This document shows, piece by piece, positions 45,200-52,954 of a DNA stretch of 64,000 bases. How positions within the stretch are numbered: the stretch's first letter is position 1; every line of letters begins with the position of its first letter. Position numbers and translations under genes: made by a program. The DNA lies in NCBI GenBank assembly GCA_963821705.1, contig CAWGEV010000006.1:62001-126000 (forward strand), in the 5' to 3' direction. The notes beneath the pieces are model-generated. The model did no database searches and was not told the DNA's origin. It saw only the letters and a program-made list of their open reading frames with translations. The stretch is from DASUPK01 sp963821705. Its GTDB lineage: Bacteria; Actinomycetota; Thermoleophilia; Solirubrobacterales; 70-9.

Positions 45200-45202
45200 A
45201 TC
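45188..45202 (+). promoter_or_regulatory. Leaderless promoter -10 and ATC start of KNSVG paralogue 3
   Basis: TAGGCT (45188-45193), GCGCCG, ATC (45200-45202). Identical hexamer and spacing to 26944-26958. Confidence 0.5.
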
Positions 45203-45853
45203 AAGCCGCGCCTCACATACGCCAACGTGATGGCGACCATCGCCGTCTTCCTCGCTCTTGGGGGCGGCACCTACGCCGCGACCCATCTCGGCAAGAACAG
45301 CATCGGGACCAAGCAGCTCAAGAACTCGGCGGTGTCGGAGGCGAAGATCGCCGACGGGGCCGTGAGCCAGTCGAAGATCAGCGGCGCCGCCCAGTCCGCG
45401 CTTCGCTCGGGACCGGCGGGCGGCGCGCTAGCCGGGACCTATCCGAACCCGCGGCTCGCTCCAGCGGAGCCGATGCACGAGGTCACGAGCGGCTTCGGTC
45501 CCTGCAACAGCCCCACCTATTGGCAGAACCAGAACGCCACCGATCCGAACTTCCCGAAGGCCGGGTACTTCCGAGACCCTTACGGGGTGGTTCACCTTCG
45601 CGGCGCGGTGAGCTGTCCGGGAATCGCCCCCGACCCGCCGACCAACATCTTTGATCTTCCCGCGGGCTACATCCCGCCGCTTGCCGAGATCTTCACGGCC
45701 GCCGGCGCCGCGGGCCCCACCGAGATTCAGGTGACCAACGGCGGCGCGGTGCTCTATCAGGGCACGGGTGCTAACCCTGGAGCGAATGGCTACCTGACCC
45801 TCGACGGCATCAGCTTCCGCTGCGAGCCCTCCGGCGTCGCAGGCTGTCCCTGA
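45200..45853 (+). CDS. KNSVG-signature secreted protein (paralogue 3), apparent ATC start
   Basis: 217 residues: IKPRLTYANVMATIAVFLAL then GGGTYAA, then GKNSIGTKQLKNSAVSEAKI and ADGAVSQSKISGAA, then GPAGGALAGTYPNPRLA, a motif also known from phage tail fibres, then a beta-rich domain. The paralogue at 29389 opens ATG AAG CCG ATC CGC; here the matching opening is ATC AAG CCG CGC, so the expected Met position is ATC. Alternative start GTG 45227 would cut the conserved YANV. Probably cell-surface. Function unknown. Confidence 0.72.
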   Translation: MKPRLTYANVMATIAVFLALGGGTYAATHLGKNSIGTKQLKNSAVSEAKIADGAVSQSKISGAAQSALRSGPAGGALAGTYPNPRLAPAEPMHEVTSGFGPCNSPTYWQNQNATDPNFPKAGYFRDPYGVVHLRGAVSCPGIAPDPPTNIFDLPAGYIPPLAEIFTAAGAAGPTEIQVTNGGAVLYQGTGANPGANGYLTLDGISFRCEPSGVAGCP

Positions 45854-45859
45854 CGGTGG

Positions 45860-46879
45860 CTAGGACCAGGGGCCGCCCTGGATGGGCGGATGCTGCACGA
45901 TCGGCTTCTTGAGCAGGGCCTCGCGGGCGAGGTCGACGATCCCGCTGGCGGTGAGGCCGAAGTGCTCCATGCATGCCTCCGCGGTGCCCGAGACGCCGAA
46001 CTCGTCCTGCATGCCGAGCGCGAAGACCGGGACCGGGTGCTGCTCCGCGGCGACCTGGCGAATCGCATCGCCGAGGCCTCCGACGACCCGGTGCTCCTCG
46101 GCCGTGACCGCCACGCCCGTCTTGGCCAGGGAGTGAAGGACGGACTGCGAGTCGATCGGCTTGATGATGGAGACGTTGACGACCTCGGCCTCCACGCCGT
46201 CCTCGCGCTCCAGGGTCTCGGCGGCCTCGAGGCCGCGCCAGACCATGTGTCCGCAGGTGAAGATCGAGATGTCCTTGCCCTCGCGGAGCACGTCGACGCC
46301 GGTGCCGAGCGTCTCCGGGATCCGGTCGTAGACGACCGGCGTCTTGGGCCGCCCGAAACGCATGTACATCGGGGCGTCGAACCGCTCGTAGGACTCGATC
46401 ACCGCGGTGAAGGCCTGGTTGTAGTCCGCGGGGACGATCACCTGCATCCGCGGCATCGCTCGCATCAGGGCGATGTCCTCGATCATCTGGTGGGAGGCGC
46501 CGTCCTCGCCAAGCGAGACGCCGCCGTGCGAGGCGCCGATCCGGACCTTGAGCCCGTTGTGAGCGATGCCCAGGCGCACCTGGTCGTAGGCGCGGGAGGT
46601 GGCGAAGATCGCGAAGGTCGACGCGTACGGGACCTTGCCGGTGGCGGCGAGGCCGCAGGAGATGGACATCATGTTCGCCTCGGCGGCGCCGACGTTGAAG
46701 AAACGCTCGGGGAACTCCTTGCCGAACTTCATCGACTGGGTCGAGACCGCGAGGTCCGCGTCGAGCGCGACCACCTCTGGATACGCCTCGCCGAGCGCGA
46801 CCAGCGCGTCGCCGTAGGCCTGCCGAGTCGCGATCGCCTCGCTCTGCGCCTCGGCGGCGTCGATCAGCGCGCTCGCCAT
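45860..46879 (-). CDS. Transketolase, C-terminal subunit
   Basis: 339 residues covering the pyrimidine and C-terminal domains of a split transketolase: EAIATRQAYGDALVALGEAY, FFNVGAAEANMMSISCGLAA (Glu for thiamine activation), HGGVSLGEDGASHQMIEDIA, and SIFTCGHMVWRGLEAAETLE. With the N-terminal subunit it moves two-carbon units between sugar phosphates; the split form is common in actinobacteria and archaea and can belong to aromatic or pentose metabolism. Coupled to its partner by TGATG. Confidence 0.92.
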   Translation of the reverse strand: MASALIDAAEAQSEAIATRQAYGDALVALGEAYPEVVALDADLAVSTQSMKFGKEFPERFFNVGAAEANMMSISCGLAATGKVPYASTFAIFATSRAYDQVRLGIAHNGLKVRIGASHGGVSLGEDGASHQMIEDIALMRAMPRMQVIVPADYNQAFTAVIESYERFDAPMYMRFGRPKTPVVYDRIPETLGTGVDVLREGKDISIFTCGHMVWRGLEAAETLEREDGVEAEVVNVSIIKPIDSQSVLHSLAKTGVAVTAEEHRVVGGLGDAIRQVAAEQHPVPVFALGMQDEFGVSGTAEACMEHFGLTASGIVDLAREALLKKPIVQHPPIQGGPWS

Positions 46880-47796
46880 CAGCTTGCGCCCCCGAGCGCC
46901 TTGGTCTGGCGGTTGTAGGTCTCCTCGAGTTCCTCGAGCGCCTGCTCCGCCTGCTCCTGGCTCGGCGCCTTGCCGTGGAAGCCGAAGCGGTCCTCCATGA
47001 AGGAGACGCCGCGCCCCTTCTTCGTCTGACAGACGATCGCGGCGGGCCGGTCGATCGTGCGGCTGCGCTCCAGCGACTCGACGATCGCGCTCATGTCGTG
47101 GCCGTCGATCTCGACCGCGTCCCAGCCGAAGGCCTCGAACTTGGCGCGCACATCGCCGGTGTCCATGACCTCCTCGGTGGTCCCGTCGGTCTGCAGGTGG
47201 TTGTAGTCGATGATCGCGGTGAGATTGGGGATCTCGTAGTGGGCGGCGGACATCGCGGCCTCCCAGCTCTGCCCCTCCTGGCAGTCTCCGTCGGACATGA
47301 GCGTGAAGACGTGTGCGGTCTCATCGAGGTCGTCCAGCCGGAGGGCGAGACAGATCCCGACGCTCATCGACAGGCCCTGGCCGAGCGAGCCGGTGGAGAC
47401 CTCGACCCCGGGTGTCCGGGTCATGTCGGGGTGGCCCTGGAGATGCGAACCGATCTGGCGCAGGCCCATCAGGTCGTCGGCCGGGAAGTAGCCGTGCTCG
47501 GCGAGCGCCGCGTACTGGATCGGCGCCCCGTGACCCTTGGAGAGCACGAAGCGGTCGCGCTCCCGCCACTTCGGGTTGGACGGGTCGTGGCGGAGCACCC
47601 GGTAGTAGAGCGCCGCGACGATGTCGGCGGCTGAAAGGGAGCTGTCCAAATGGCCGGCCTTGGCGACAGCCACCATGCGGACGCAGTGGATCCGCAGCAC
47701 GGTCGCGTAGCGCTCGAGCTCGGCGATCGAGGGCTTGCCCCCGGCCTTGCTGGAGGGCTCCGGCGTGGGATCTGGAACGGGCTTCAGGTGCGCCAT
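46879..47796 (-). CDS. Transketolase, N-terminal (thiamine diphosphate) subunit
   Basis: 305 residues: AGHLDSSLSAADIVAALYYR, DRFVLSKGHGAPIQYAALAE, TPGVEVSTGSLGQGLSMSVG and the ThDP-Mg motif MSDGDCQEGQSWEAAMSAAH ending IIDYNHLQ (GDxxxxE...N). ATG 47796 starts just before a short Pro-rich extension (LKPVPDPTPEPSSKAGG). Upstream of its stop the next subunit begins at once (shared A). The pair forms one enzyme. Confidence 0.92.
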   Translation of the reverse strand: MAHLKPVPDPTPEPSSKAGGKPSIAELERYATVLRIHCVRMVAVAKAGHLDSSLSAADIVAALYYRVLRHDPSNPKWRERDRFVLSKGHGAPIQYAALAEHGYFPADDLMGLRQIGSHLQGHPDMTRTPGVEVSTGSLGQGLSMSVGICLALRLDDLDETAHVFTLMSDGDCQEGQSWEAAMSAAHYEIPNLTAIIDYNHLQTDGTTEEVMDTGDVRAKFEAFGWDAVEIDGHDMSAIVESLERSRTIDRPAAIVCQTKKGRGVSFMEDRFGFHGKAPSQEQAEQALEELEETYNRQTKALGGAS

Positions 47797-47953
47797 GGGC
47801 GACTCCGGCGGGCGGTCATTCGCCTGATCGTGGATGTAAGCCTTGGGCTGCAAGGCTCGCTCAAGACCGGGCGGCGAGGGTAGCAGCGGGCGACACCAGC
47901 CGGGACCCTAGAAAGCGAGTCCGACGGAACCCCCGACGCTTAGCCTGCCGTCC

Positions 47954-48652
47954 ATGAAGACAGCAGCGATCGGGATCGTGGCGGCGCTGGCGCTCGCCGG
48001 CTGCGGGTCGGGCGGCGGGGACCACGGGACGACCGTGGCGACCGGCACCGGCGCAACCGGAGGCGGCGCGGGCACCGCGAAGGTGAACGGAAAGCTGCCA
48101 CCGGGGGCGGTCGGGCCGGTCCACACCGTCGGGCAGGCTGCAGACGGACCCGCCGCGACCGAGGCGAGCCCGGGGTCGGCGGCCAACGGCCCGCGCTCAA
48201 CGGGCGATCTCTCCGATGCGGACGCGGCCGCCGTGAGCGCGGTGGTCCGCGACTACATCGCGGCGCTCGACCGCCGCGACGCCGCGCGCGTCTGCGCGCT
48301 GATCGCGCCGGCCGGGGTCGACCTCGCCGACCTGCCCAAGCGCAGGGGTGACTGCGTCTCGTCGGTGAGGGCCTCACTCGGCTCGCGGCCGCGCGACGGC
48401 GGCCCGGCCTGGCGGCGTACCGACGTTGTCGAGCTCAAGCCGGAGGCGCTGGCCGGCGACCGCGCCCGTGTAACGGCGACAGTTACCCACCGCTTTTCGG
48501 ACCGAAAGTACGTCTCGGTGGAGGACGACGTCATCTACCTGGAGCAAGTCGGCGGCCGGTGGCTCCTCGCCAAGCCGAGCGCGACGTTCTACCGCGCGGT
48601 CGGCTACGCCAACCCGCCGCTGCGGGCGTTCGGGCCGCCGCCGGGCTGGTAG
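47954..48652 (+). CDS. Putative lipoprotein with NTF2-like domain
   Basis: 232 residues. The signal peptide ends in a lipobox (IVAALALAGC, Cys about 17), so it should be lipid-anchored outside the membrane. A Gly/Thr/Ala-rich linker follows. The domain from about 85 on (DADAAAVSAVVRDYIAALDR, RDAARVCALIAP ... YLEQVGGRWLLAKPSATFYR) has the layout of NTF2/SnoaL-like folds in actinobacterial lipoproteins. ATG 47954 is 7 nt behind TAGCCT. Function unknown. Confidence 0.78.
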   Translation: MKTAAIGIVAALALAGCGSGGGDHGTTVATGTGATGGGAGTAKVNGKLPPGAVGPVHTVGQAADGPAATEASPGSAANGPRSTGDLSDADAAAVSAVVRDYIAALDRRDAARVCALIAPAGVDLADLPKRRGDCVSSVRASLGSRPRDGGPAWRRTDVVELKPEALAGDRARVTATVTHRFSDRKYVSVEDDVIYLEQVGGRWLLAKPSATFYRAVGYANPPLRAFGPPPGW

Positions 48653-48655
48653 ACG

Positions 48656-48731
48656 GCTTCGCCATCAGATCGCGGCGACAAGCGGCCGCCCAACACAAGT
48701 CGCGGCTGCTTCGCCGCCGCTCCCAGATGCT
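48656..48731. repeat. Dispersed structured repeat, copy A
   Basis: About 75 bases sharing blocks GCTTCGCCATCA, GGCGAYAA, CCAACAYAAGTCGC, GCTTCGCC and CGCTCC, in the same order and orientation, with the region at 61770-61845. It can form a hairpin around GCGGC...GCCGC. Both copies lie at the 3' end of minus-strand genes. Confidence 0.6.
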
Positions 48732-50224
48732 GCGGCCTGGTCGCCGCTAGAACCGGTGGTTGCCGCCCCCCGCGGCGCGGGCTCGCGGAGTCGCCTGGGA
48801 TGCTTCCGGCTGACCCCGACGATCGTCGCATCCGCGTTGCCGGAGCTCGGCTTGAGGATCGTCACGTAGCCGAGCGAATCGGTGAGCGCGTCAGACCACA
48901 ACATTCCGGCCGAACGCTTGAGCGCGAACAGGACGCGCCCCGCGCCATGCTGTTGGCGGCCCCTGACCATCAGCCGGCTGTGCAGGGCGTCCGAGCGCAC
49001 GTAGGCGAACGACTTCCCGCTGACCGCAGGATCGAAGAGGAGCAGGCGGCGCGACCTGACGAGGGCCCGGTGCTTGTGCGTGCCCATCACCCACTGCACG
49101 ACCCGGCTGCCCCGGGGAGTGGCGATCGCGTAGAGGAGGACGGACCCGTCGACCGCCGGCGGGCTGAGCTGGTTCGCACCGCCCCCGCTCGCCAGCAGGT
49201 ACGGAGGCGACGGAGCCGTGGGGTTGGTGATATCGCGGATGTAGACCCCGTCCCCTCCCCCGGTCGGCGCCCGGTAGGCGAGCCAGGAGTCCGACACCGC
49301 GACGGCGTCGGTGCCCGGCGCCGGGATCGTCGCGACCGGCGCCAGCGTGTTGCGGTCCATGAGCTGGACGGAGTCGCCGGTGACCGTCGCGACGTACGGC
49401 CCTCCGATCGCCGGGTGCTTGCCGGGCAAGGGGATCTCCGGCCCACCCCGGCTCATCACCGCGGGACCGCCTAGCCGCTGGAAGAGGAGCACATCCGCCG
49501 AGGCGGCGGGGTCCGTGGCGTGGAGCACATCGTTCCCGGCGGCCCCGGCGCTGCCGGGTGCGACGATCAGCGCTGTGGCGGCGAGCACGAGCGCTGCGGC
49601 ATCACCCCGCCGTACCCCCAGATAGACGCCCTCCCGCTCGCACATCAGCTCGGTGGCCCGGATGCCGGCGGGACTGCCGGCGAGGGGCGCCAAGACCACG
49701 ATCGGGATCGCGCGCCCGATCCCGAAGGCGGCCCCGAGGAGGAGCCCGAGCGACGGGTCTCCGACCGCCAGGCTGACTCCCGCCAGGGCCCAGACGCCGA
49801 ACGAGAGGACGAAGGTCGTGAAGCCCAGGCCGAGGAGCACGCCGTAGAGGGCGGCCGCGACGGGCATCGGCATCACCCGGCGCCAGTGCTCGGGCAGCTG
49901 GCGGCGGATCTGGGGGACGATCCGGGTCCCGCGGACCTCGAGCAGCGCGGCGAGCAGCGCGATCGCCGCCGCGACGGCGTACGCGGTGCGTCCGCCGGCC
50001 CCGTGCAGCAGCTGGCCGATCCAGGCGAGGGATCCGAAGGTGAGCAGGCCGCCTGCCACGGCGCCCGGGAAGAAGGTGGCGCAGGCGGCCGCGGTGATGC
50101 GACGCCCACCGGTGTGCCCGGTGGGCCCGATCGTGTCGATCGCGGAGAGCCCGCATGGCGAGAAGGTCCCGGTAGCCCCGACCAGGAGCGCGGCGGCTGC
50201 GAGGGCCATCTCGAGCGCCGACAT
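48665..50224 (-). CDS. CcdA/MauF-like membrane domain fused to an extracytoplasmic beta-propeller-like domain
   Basis: 519 residues as read. Residues 1-225 are a six-helix CcdA-type domain with a single Cys-Gly motif (GATGTFSPCGLSAIDTIGPT) and a second Cys in AAACATFFPG, which would pass reducing power through the membrane. The rest is secreted-like and beta-rich with propeller-style repeats (VQLMDRNTLAPVATIPAPGT, AVAVSDSWLAYRAPTGGGDG). The next genes upstream are MauA- and MauE/D-like, so this may combine the MauF and MauB roles. The last 40 residues may be wrong: a neighbouring frame ends GGGNHRF with TAG at 48747, before repeat copy A. Confidence 0.68.
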   Translation of the reverse strand: MSALEMALAAAALLVGATGTFSPCGLSAIDTIGPTGHTGGRRITAAACATFFPGAVAGGLLTFGSLAWIGQLLHGAGGRTAYAVAAAIALLAALLEVRGTRIVPQIRRQLPEHWRRVMPMPVAAALYGVLLGLGFTTFVLSFGVWALAGVSLAVGDPSLGLLLGAAFGIGRAIPIVVLAPLAGSPAGIRATELMCEREGVYLGVRRGDAAALVLAATALIVAPGSAGAAGNDVLHATDPAASADVLLFQRLGGPAVMSRGGPEIPLPGKHPAIGGPYVATVTGDSVQLMDRNTLAPVATIPAPGTDAVAVSDSWLAYRAPTGGGDGVYIRDITNPTAPSPPYLLASGGGANQLSPPAVDGSVLLYAIATPRGSRVVQWVMGTHKHRALVRSRRLLLFDPAVSGKSFAYVRSDALHSRLMVRGRQQHGAGRVLFALKRSAGMLWSDALTDSLGYVTILKPSSGNADATIVGVSRKHPRRLREPAPRGAATTGSSGDQAAASGSGGEAAATCVGRPLVAAI

Positions 50225-50240
50225 CAGGCGCGACTCCCGG

Positions 50241-50819
50241 CTAGCACGGGACCTTCGTGTCGTAGTACTGGACGCAGAACACCTTCCGGCCCCGGTAGCA
50301 GTAGCCGGTCAGGGCGGCGTCGCCGTTGATCCGCGTGTTCCGGTGGGCGCAGCAATCGCGCAGCTGGCGCACCTTGCCGCCGCAACAGCGAAACCAGGAC
50401 CCGTCGATGTGAGGGCTGAACCCGTAGATCTCCCCGGCCCGGGCGCAGAGCTGGGTGCGCGGCGCAGGCGGCAGCGGCCGTCCGTCCGCGTCCCGGAGAA
50501 GCTTTCCGTCGTCATCGACCGGCTGGCCCTCGTCGTTCACCGGCCTGCCGAGGTCATCGATCGGCTGCCCGTCGCTCGCCCGCAGAGGGAAGCCGCGGGA
50601 GTCGATCCGCGGCAGCCCGGTCGGATGAGGGCAGGAGCCCGTCGTATAGGTGTGCCCACAGAAGGTGAAATAGGCGTCCGAGTCCCCGGGCTCGATCAGC
50701 GTGCCGACGGTCCGGGCCGCGGTGAGCGCGACCAGCGCCCCGCCCACCCGCGCCAGGAACCCGCGCCGCGAGGTGTCGCGCGCCAGAGAGTCCGTGAGGC
50801 GGTCGAGGTGCTCAGGCAC
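50241..50819 (-). CDS. Methylamine dehydrogenase light chain-like protein with Tat signal
   Basis: 192 residues. Twin-arginine signal (DTSRRGFLARVGGALVAL) for folded export. The mature part has ten Cys, as in the disulfide-rich MADH small subunit: FTFCGHTYTTGSCPHPTG, TQLCARAGEIYGF, SWFRCCGGKVRQLRDCC, LTGYCYRGRKVFCVQYYDTK and a final PC. Only one Trp is present, whereas the TTQ cofactor needs two, so a normal MADH cofactor cannot form. A middle tract repeats the pattern xDGxPxxD (SDGQPIDD, LGRPVND, EGQPVDD, ADGRPL). The start GTG 50819 overlaps the upstream gene by eight bases. Confidence 0.72.
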   Translation of the reverse strand: MPEHLDRLTDSLARDTSRRGFLARVGGALVALTAARTVGTLIEPGDSDAYFTFCGHTYTTGSCPHPTGLPRIDSRGFPLRASDGQPIDDLGRPVNDEGQPVDDDGKLLRDADGRPLPPAPRTQLCARAGEIYGFSPHIDGSWFRCCGGKVRQLRDCCAHRNTRINGDAALTGYCYRGRKVFCVQYYDTKVPC

Positions 50820-51738
50820 CGATCGGGAGCCTTCCCAGCTTCGCCTCAGTCGAGCCGTCCCCGCCGCGCCGCCGGACAGCGGTGGCGAGCACGCTCTCGA
50901 GCTGAGCGAGGTTGTTGAAGGTTCCCTTGGCCAGCACGGTGCCGTCGCCGCCCAGCGCGACGGCGAAGGGGCTCCCCGGAATCTCGAGCTCCCGCCACAG
51001 CTGGGCGTCCGCCTGCTCGTCGAAGACCCCCACGCCCACGCGCGGGTCCTTGGCGACGTTCTCGATCGCCGGCGACAGGGTCTGGCAGAGGTGGCATCCC
51101 TCCGAGCTGAAGACGGCCAGGCCCAGGCCGCCGGCGTCACCGGCGCCGGGCACCTCGATCCGGGCGGCCAGCGCCTCCGCGCGCGAGCCGACGTCGGGGC
51201 CCTCCCCCACGATCTCAAGCGCACCCTGCGTGCCGAGCTGCAGCCGGAGCATCCCCACCTCGCGGGCGAGCGCGAGCAGCGCCACGACGAGCCCGGCGCA
51301 GACCAGCAGTGCCACGGTCACCCCGATGCCGAGCCAGGTATCGGTGCTGAAGCCGATCGAATCCGAGAGGCCGACGATGGCGAACCCGGCGGCGAGGCCG
51401 AGATTGCGGATCACTCCCAGCCAGGAGACAGTCGACCGAGGCCCGAAGCACGCGCACGGCGCCCCCGCCCTACCCCGCAGGAGCGCTCCGGCGGTCACCG
51501 CCGCGAAAAGCAGCATCAACGCGCACGCGGCGTAGGCGGCGTAGGCGGAGCCGAGCACCACCGAGACCGCCAGCGCCAGCTCGACCGCGATCAACCCGGC
51601 CCAGGCGATCGGCCGGAGTGCCACCCCGGCGAAGCCGAAGCTCTCCATCGAGGCGATGCTCGCGCGCGGCGAGGTTAGCTTCGCGAGCGCTGCGCCCGCG
51701 AGCACGATGCCAAGTACGACCCGCAAAATGGTCTCCAC
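50812..51738 (-). CDS. MauE-like membrane domain fused to a thioredoxin-like (MauD-like) domain
   Basis: 308 residues. Residues 1-165 hold about four helices with ILRVVLGIVLAGAALAKLTS and RAGAPCACFGP, the MauE/DoxX-type layout. From about 195 a thioredoxin fold follows with the active motif SSEGCHLCQTLSPAIENVA (CHLC) and the cis-Pro loop EIPGSPFAVAL. It should help form disulfides in the exported light chain-like protein encoded just downstream. MauE and MauD are separate proteins in known mau operons; here they are one chain. Confidence 0.78.
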   Translation of the reverse strand: METILRVVLGIVLAGAALAKLTSPRASIASMESFGFAGVALRPIAWAGLIAVELALAVSVVLGSAYAAYAACALMLLFAAVTAGALLRGRAGAPCACFGPRSTVSWLGVIRNLGLAAGFAIVGLSDSIGFSTDTWLGIGVTVALLVCAGLVVALLALAREVGMLRLQLGTQGALEIVGEGPDVGSRAEALAARIEVPGAGDAGGLGLAVFSSEGCHLCQTLSPAIENVAKDPRVGVGVFDEQADAQLWRELEIPGSPFAVALGGDGTVLAKGTFNNLAQLESVLATAVRRRGGDGSTEAKLGRLPIGA

Positions 51739-51786
51739 GATCCCTCCAGCGGCAACCTACCATCATGCCGCCCGAGGTCTCCAGGC

Positions 51787-52911
51787 TCAGGCGGTGGCTC
51801 TGGCCCTCGCCCTCGCCTTTCTGGTGCAGCGGTGGCGCTTGCGCTTGTCGCGGATGCGCTTGCATTTCCGCAACGCCGTCGCCGTGCTCGCCCCCGACCC
51901 CGAGGTGGTCGTCGAGCGGGACTTCCCGCCGCTGCCGAACACGCTCTCCTGCGAGAGACCGTTCGCGGTTTCGAGGGCCGAGACGTCAGACGCGATCAGC
52001 GATCGCATCGCGGGCCCCGCGACGCGCGTGTACACCCCGGGGAAGCCGGCCTCGGCGCATCCCTGGCCCCAGCCAGTCAGGCCGACCAGCCGGTAGCCGC
52101 CACCCTGAAGCGCCGCCTCGAGGGGGCCCCCGCTGTCACCGAAGCAGGTGTCCACCCCGCCGCTCGGGAGTCCGGCGCACAGCATCGTGCCGGGGTCGTA
52201 AGCCGGCGTGTAGGCCGAGCTGCAGCTCGAGTCGGGGAGGACGTCGACGGTCGCGGCCTGGAGCGTGTCCACCGTGTCTCCGCTCTCGCTGGTGCTGCCC
52301 CAGCCGCTGATGTCCTCGGGGCTGCCGGTATCCCAGAGGGCGCCCTCGTCGGCGCCGGCGATCTTGATCGGGGTCAGGCCGGTGGCCGGTGCCGAGAGCA
52401 CCAGGTAGGCCGCGTCGAACCGCGGCACGCCATCGCCCTGGTAGTTGCCGTTGAAGCTGGTGCCGAGCTTGACGGCCTGCACCGTGTACTCGTGGCCCTG
52501 GCTCGTGTCGGAGAGGGTCGTCCGGCCGAGGACCACGTCTGCGTCGCCGGGATCGAGCCTCGATGTGCCATCGCCTCCCGGGTCGGTGACCGGGGTGCAA
52601 AACGGCGGCTTCCCGCTGAGTGCGTTGGGGCCGCAATCAGGGTCGGTATCAGCGACGCAGTGTCCGGCGGTCATCACGATTCGGGAGGTGATCAGCACGC
52701 CCCCGCAGAACTGGCGGATGTGGGCGTTGCCTGAGAGCTTGGAGGGCGAGAGGACGACGGCCGCCTGCCACGGATAGGTCGCAATCGAGGCGGTGGACCC
52801 ACCGACCACGCGGGGCTGAACGGAGCCATTGCTCTGCGCGCTCGCCGTCGCCGGGACGAGCAGCGCGAGGGCCACCGCGGCGCCGCTGAGCGCAAGTCGA
52901 GACCTCGCCAT
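51787..52911 (-). CDS. Secreted trypsin-like serine protease (S1)
   Basis: 374 residues: signal peptide (LSGAAVALALLVPATASA), activation-type start RVVGGSTASIATYPWQAAVV, His in MTAGHCVAD, Asp in PRFDAAYLVLS, and Ser in CFGDSGGPLEAAL; S1-pocket text GLTGWGQGCAEAGFPGVYTR follows. Catalytic triad complete. A low-complexity Ser/Gly stretch and a very basic tail (KCKRIRDKRKRHRCTRKARA) end the chain, possibly binding the cell wall. Function outside the cell. It converges on nothing; next to nadA. Confidence 0.9.
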   Translation of the reverse strand: MARSRLALSGAAVALALLVPATASAQSNGSVQPRVVGGSTASIATYPWQAAVVLSPSKLSGNAHIRQFCGGVLITSRIVMTAGHCVADTDPDCGPNALSGKPPFCTPVTDPGGDGTSRLDPGDADVVLGRTTLSDTSQGHEYTVQAVKLGTSFNGNYQGDGVPRFDAAYLVLSAPATGLTPIKIAGADEGALWDTGSPEDISGWGSTSESGDTVDTLQAATVDVLPDSSCSSAYTPAYDPGTMLCAGLPSGGVDTCFGDSGGPLEAALQGGGYRLVGLTGWGQGCAEAGFPGVYTRVAGPAMRSLIASDVSALETANGLSQESVFGSGGKSRSTTTSGSGASTATALRKCKRIRDKRKRHRCTRKARARARATA

Positions 52912-52954
52912 CGGCCTAATTGAAGCGACTTGAAGCGAAAAAAGGGGTAAGTCG

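Noticed and set aside
50241..50819. A true methylamine dehydrogenase
   Set aside because: Only one Trp in the mature chain, no mauG and no separate heavy chain gene; the pathway cannot be claimed.
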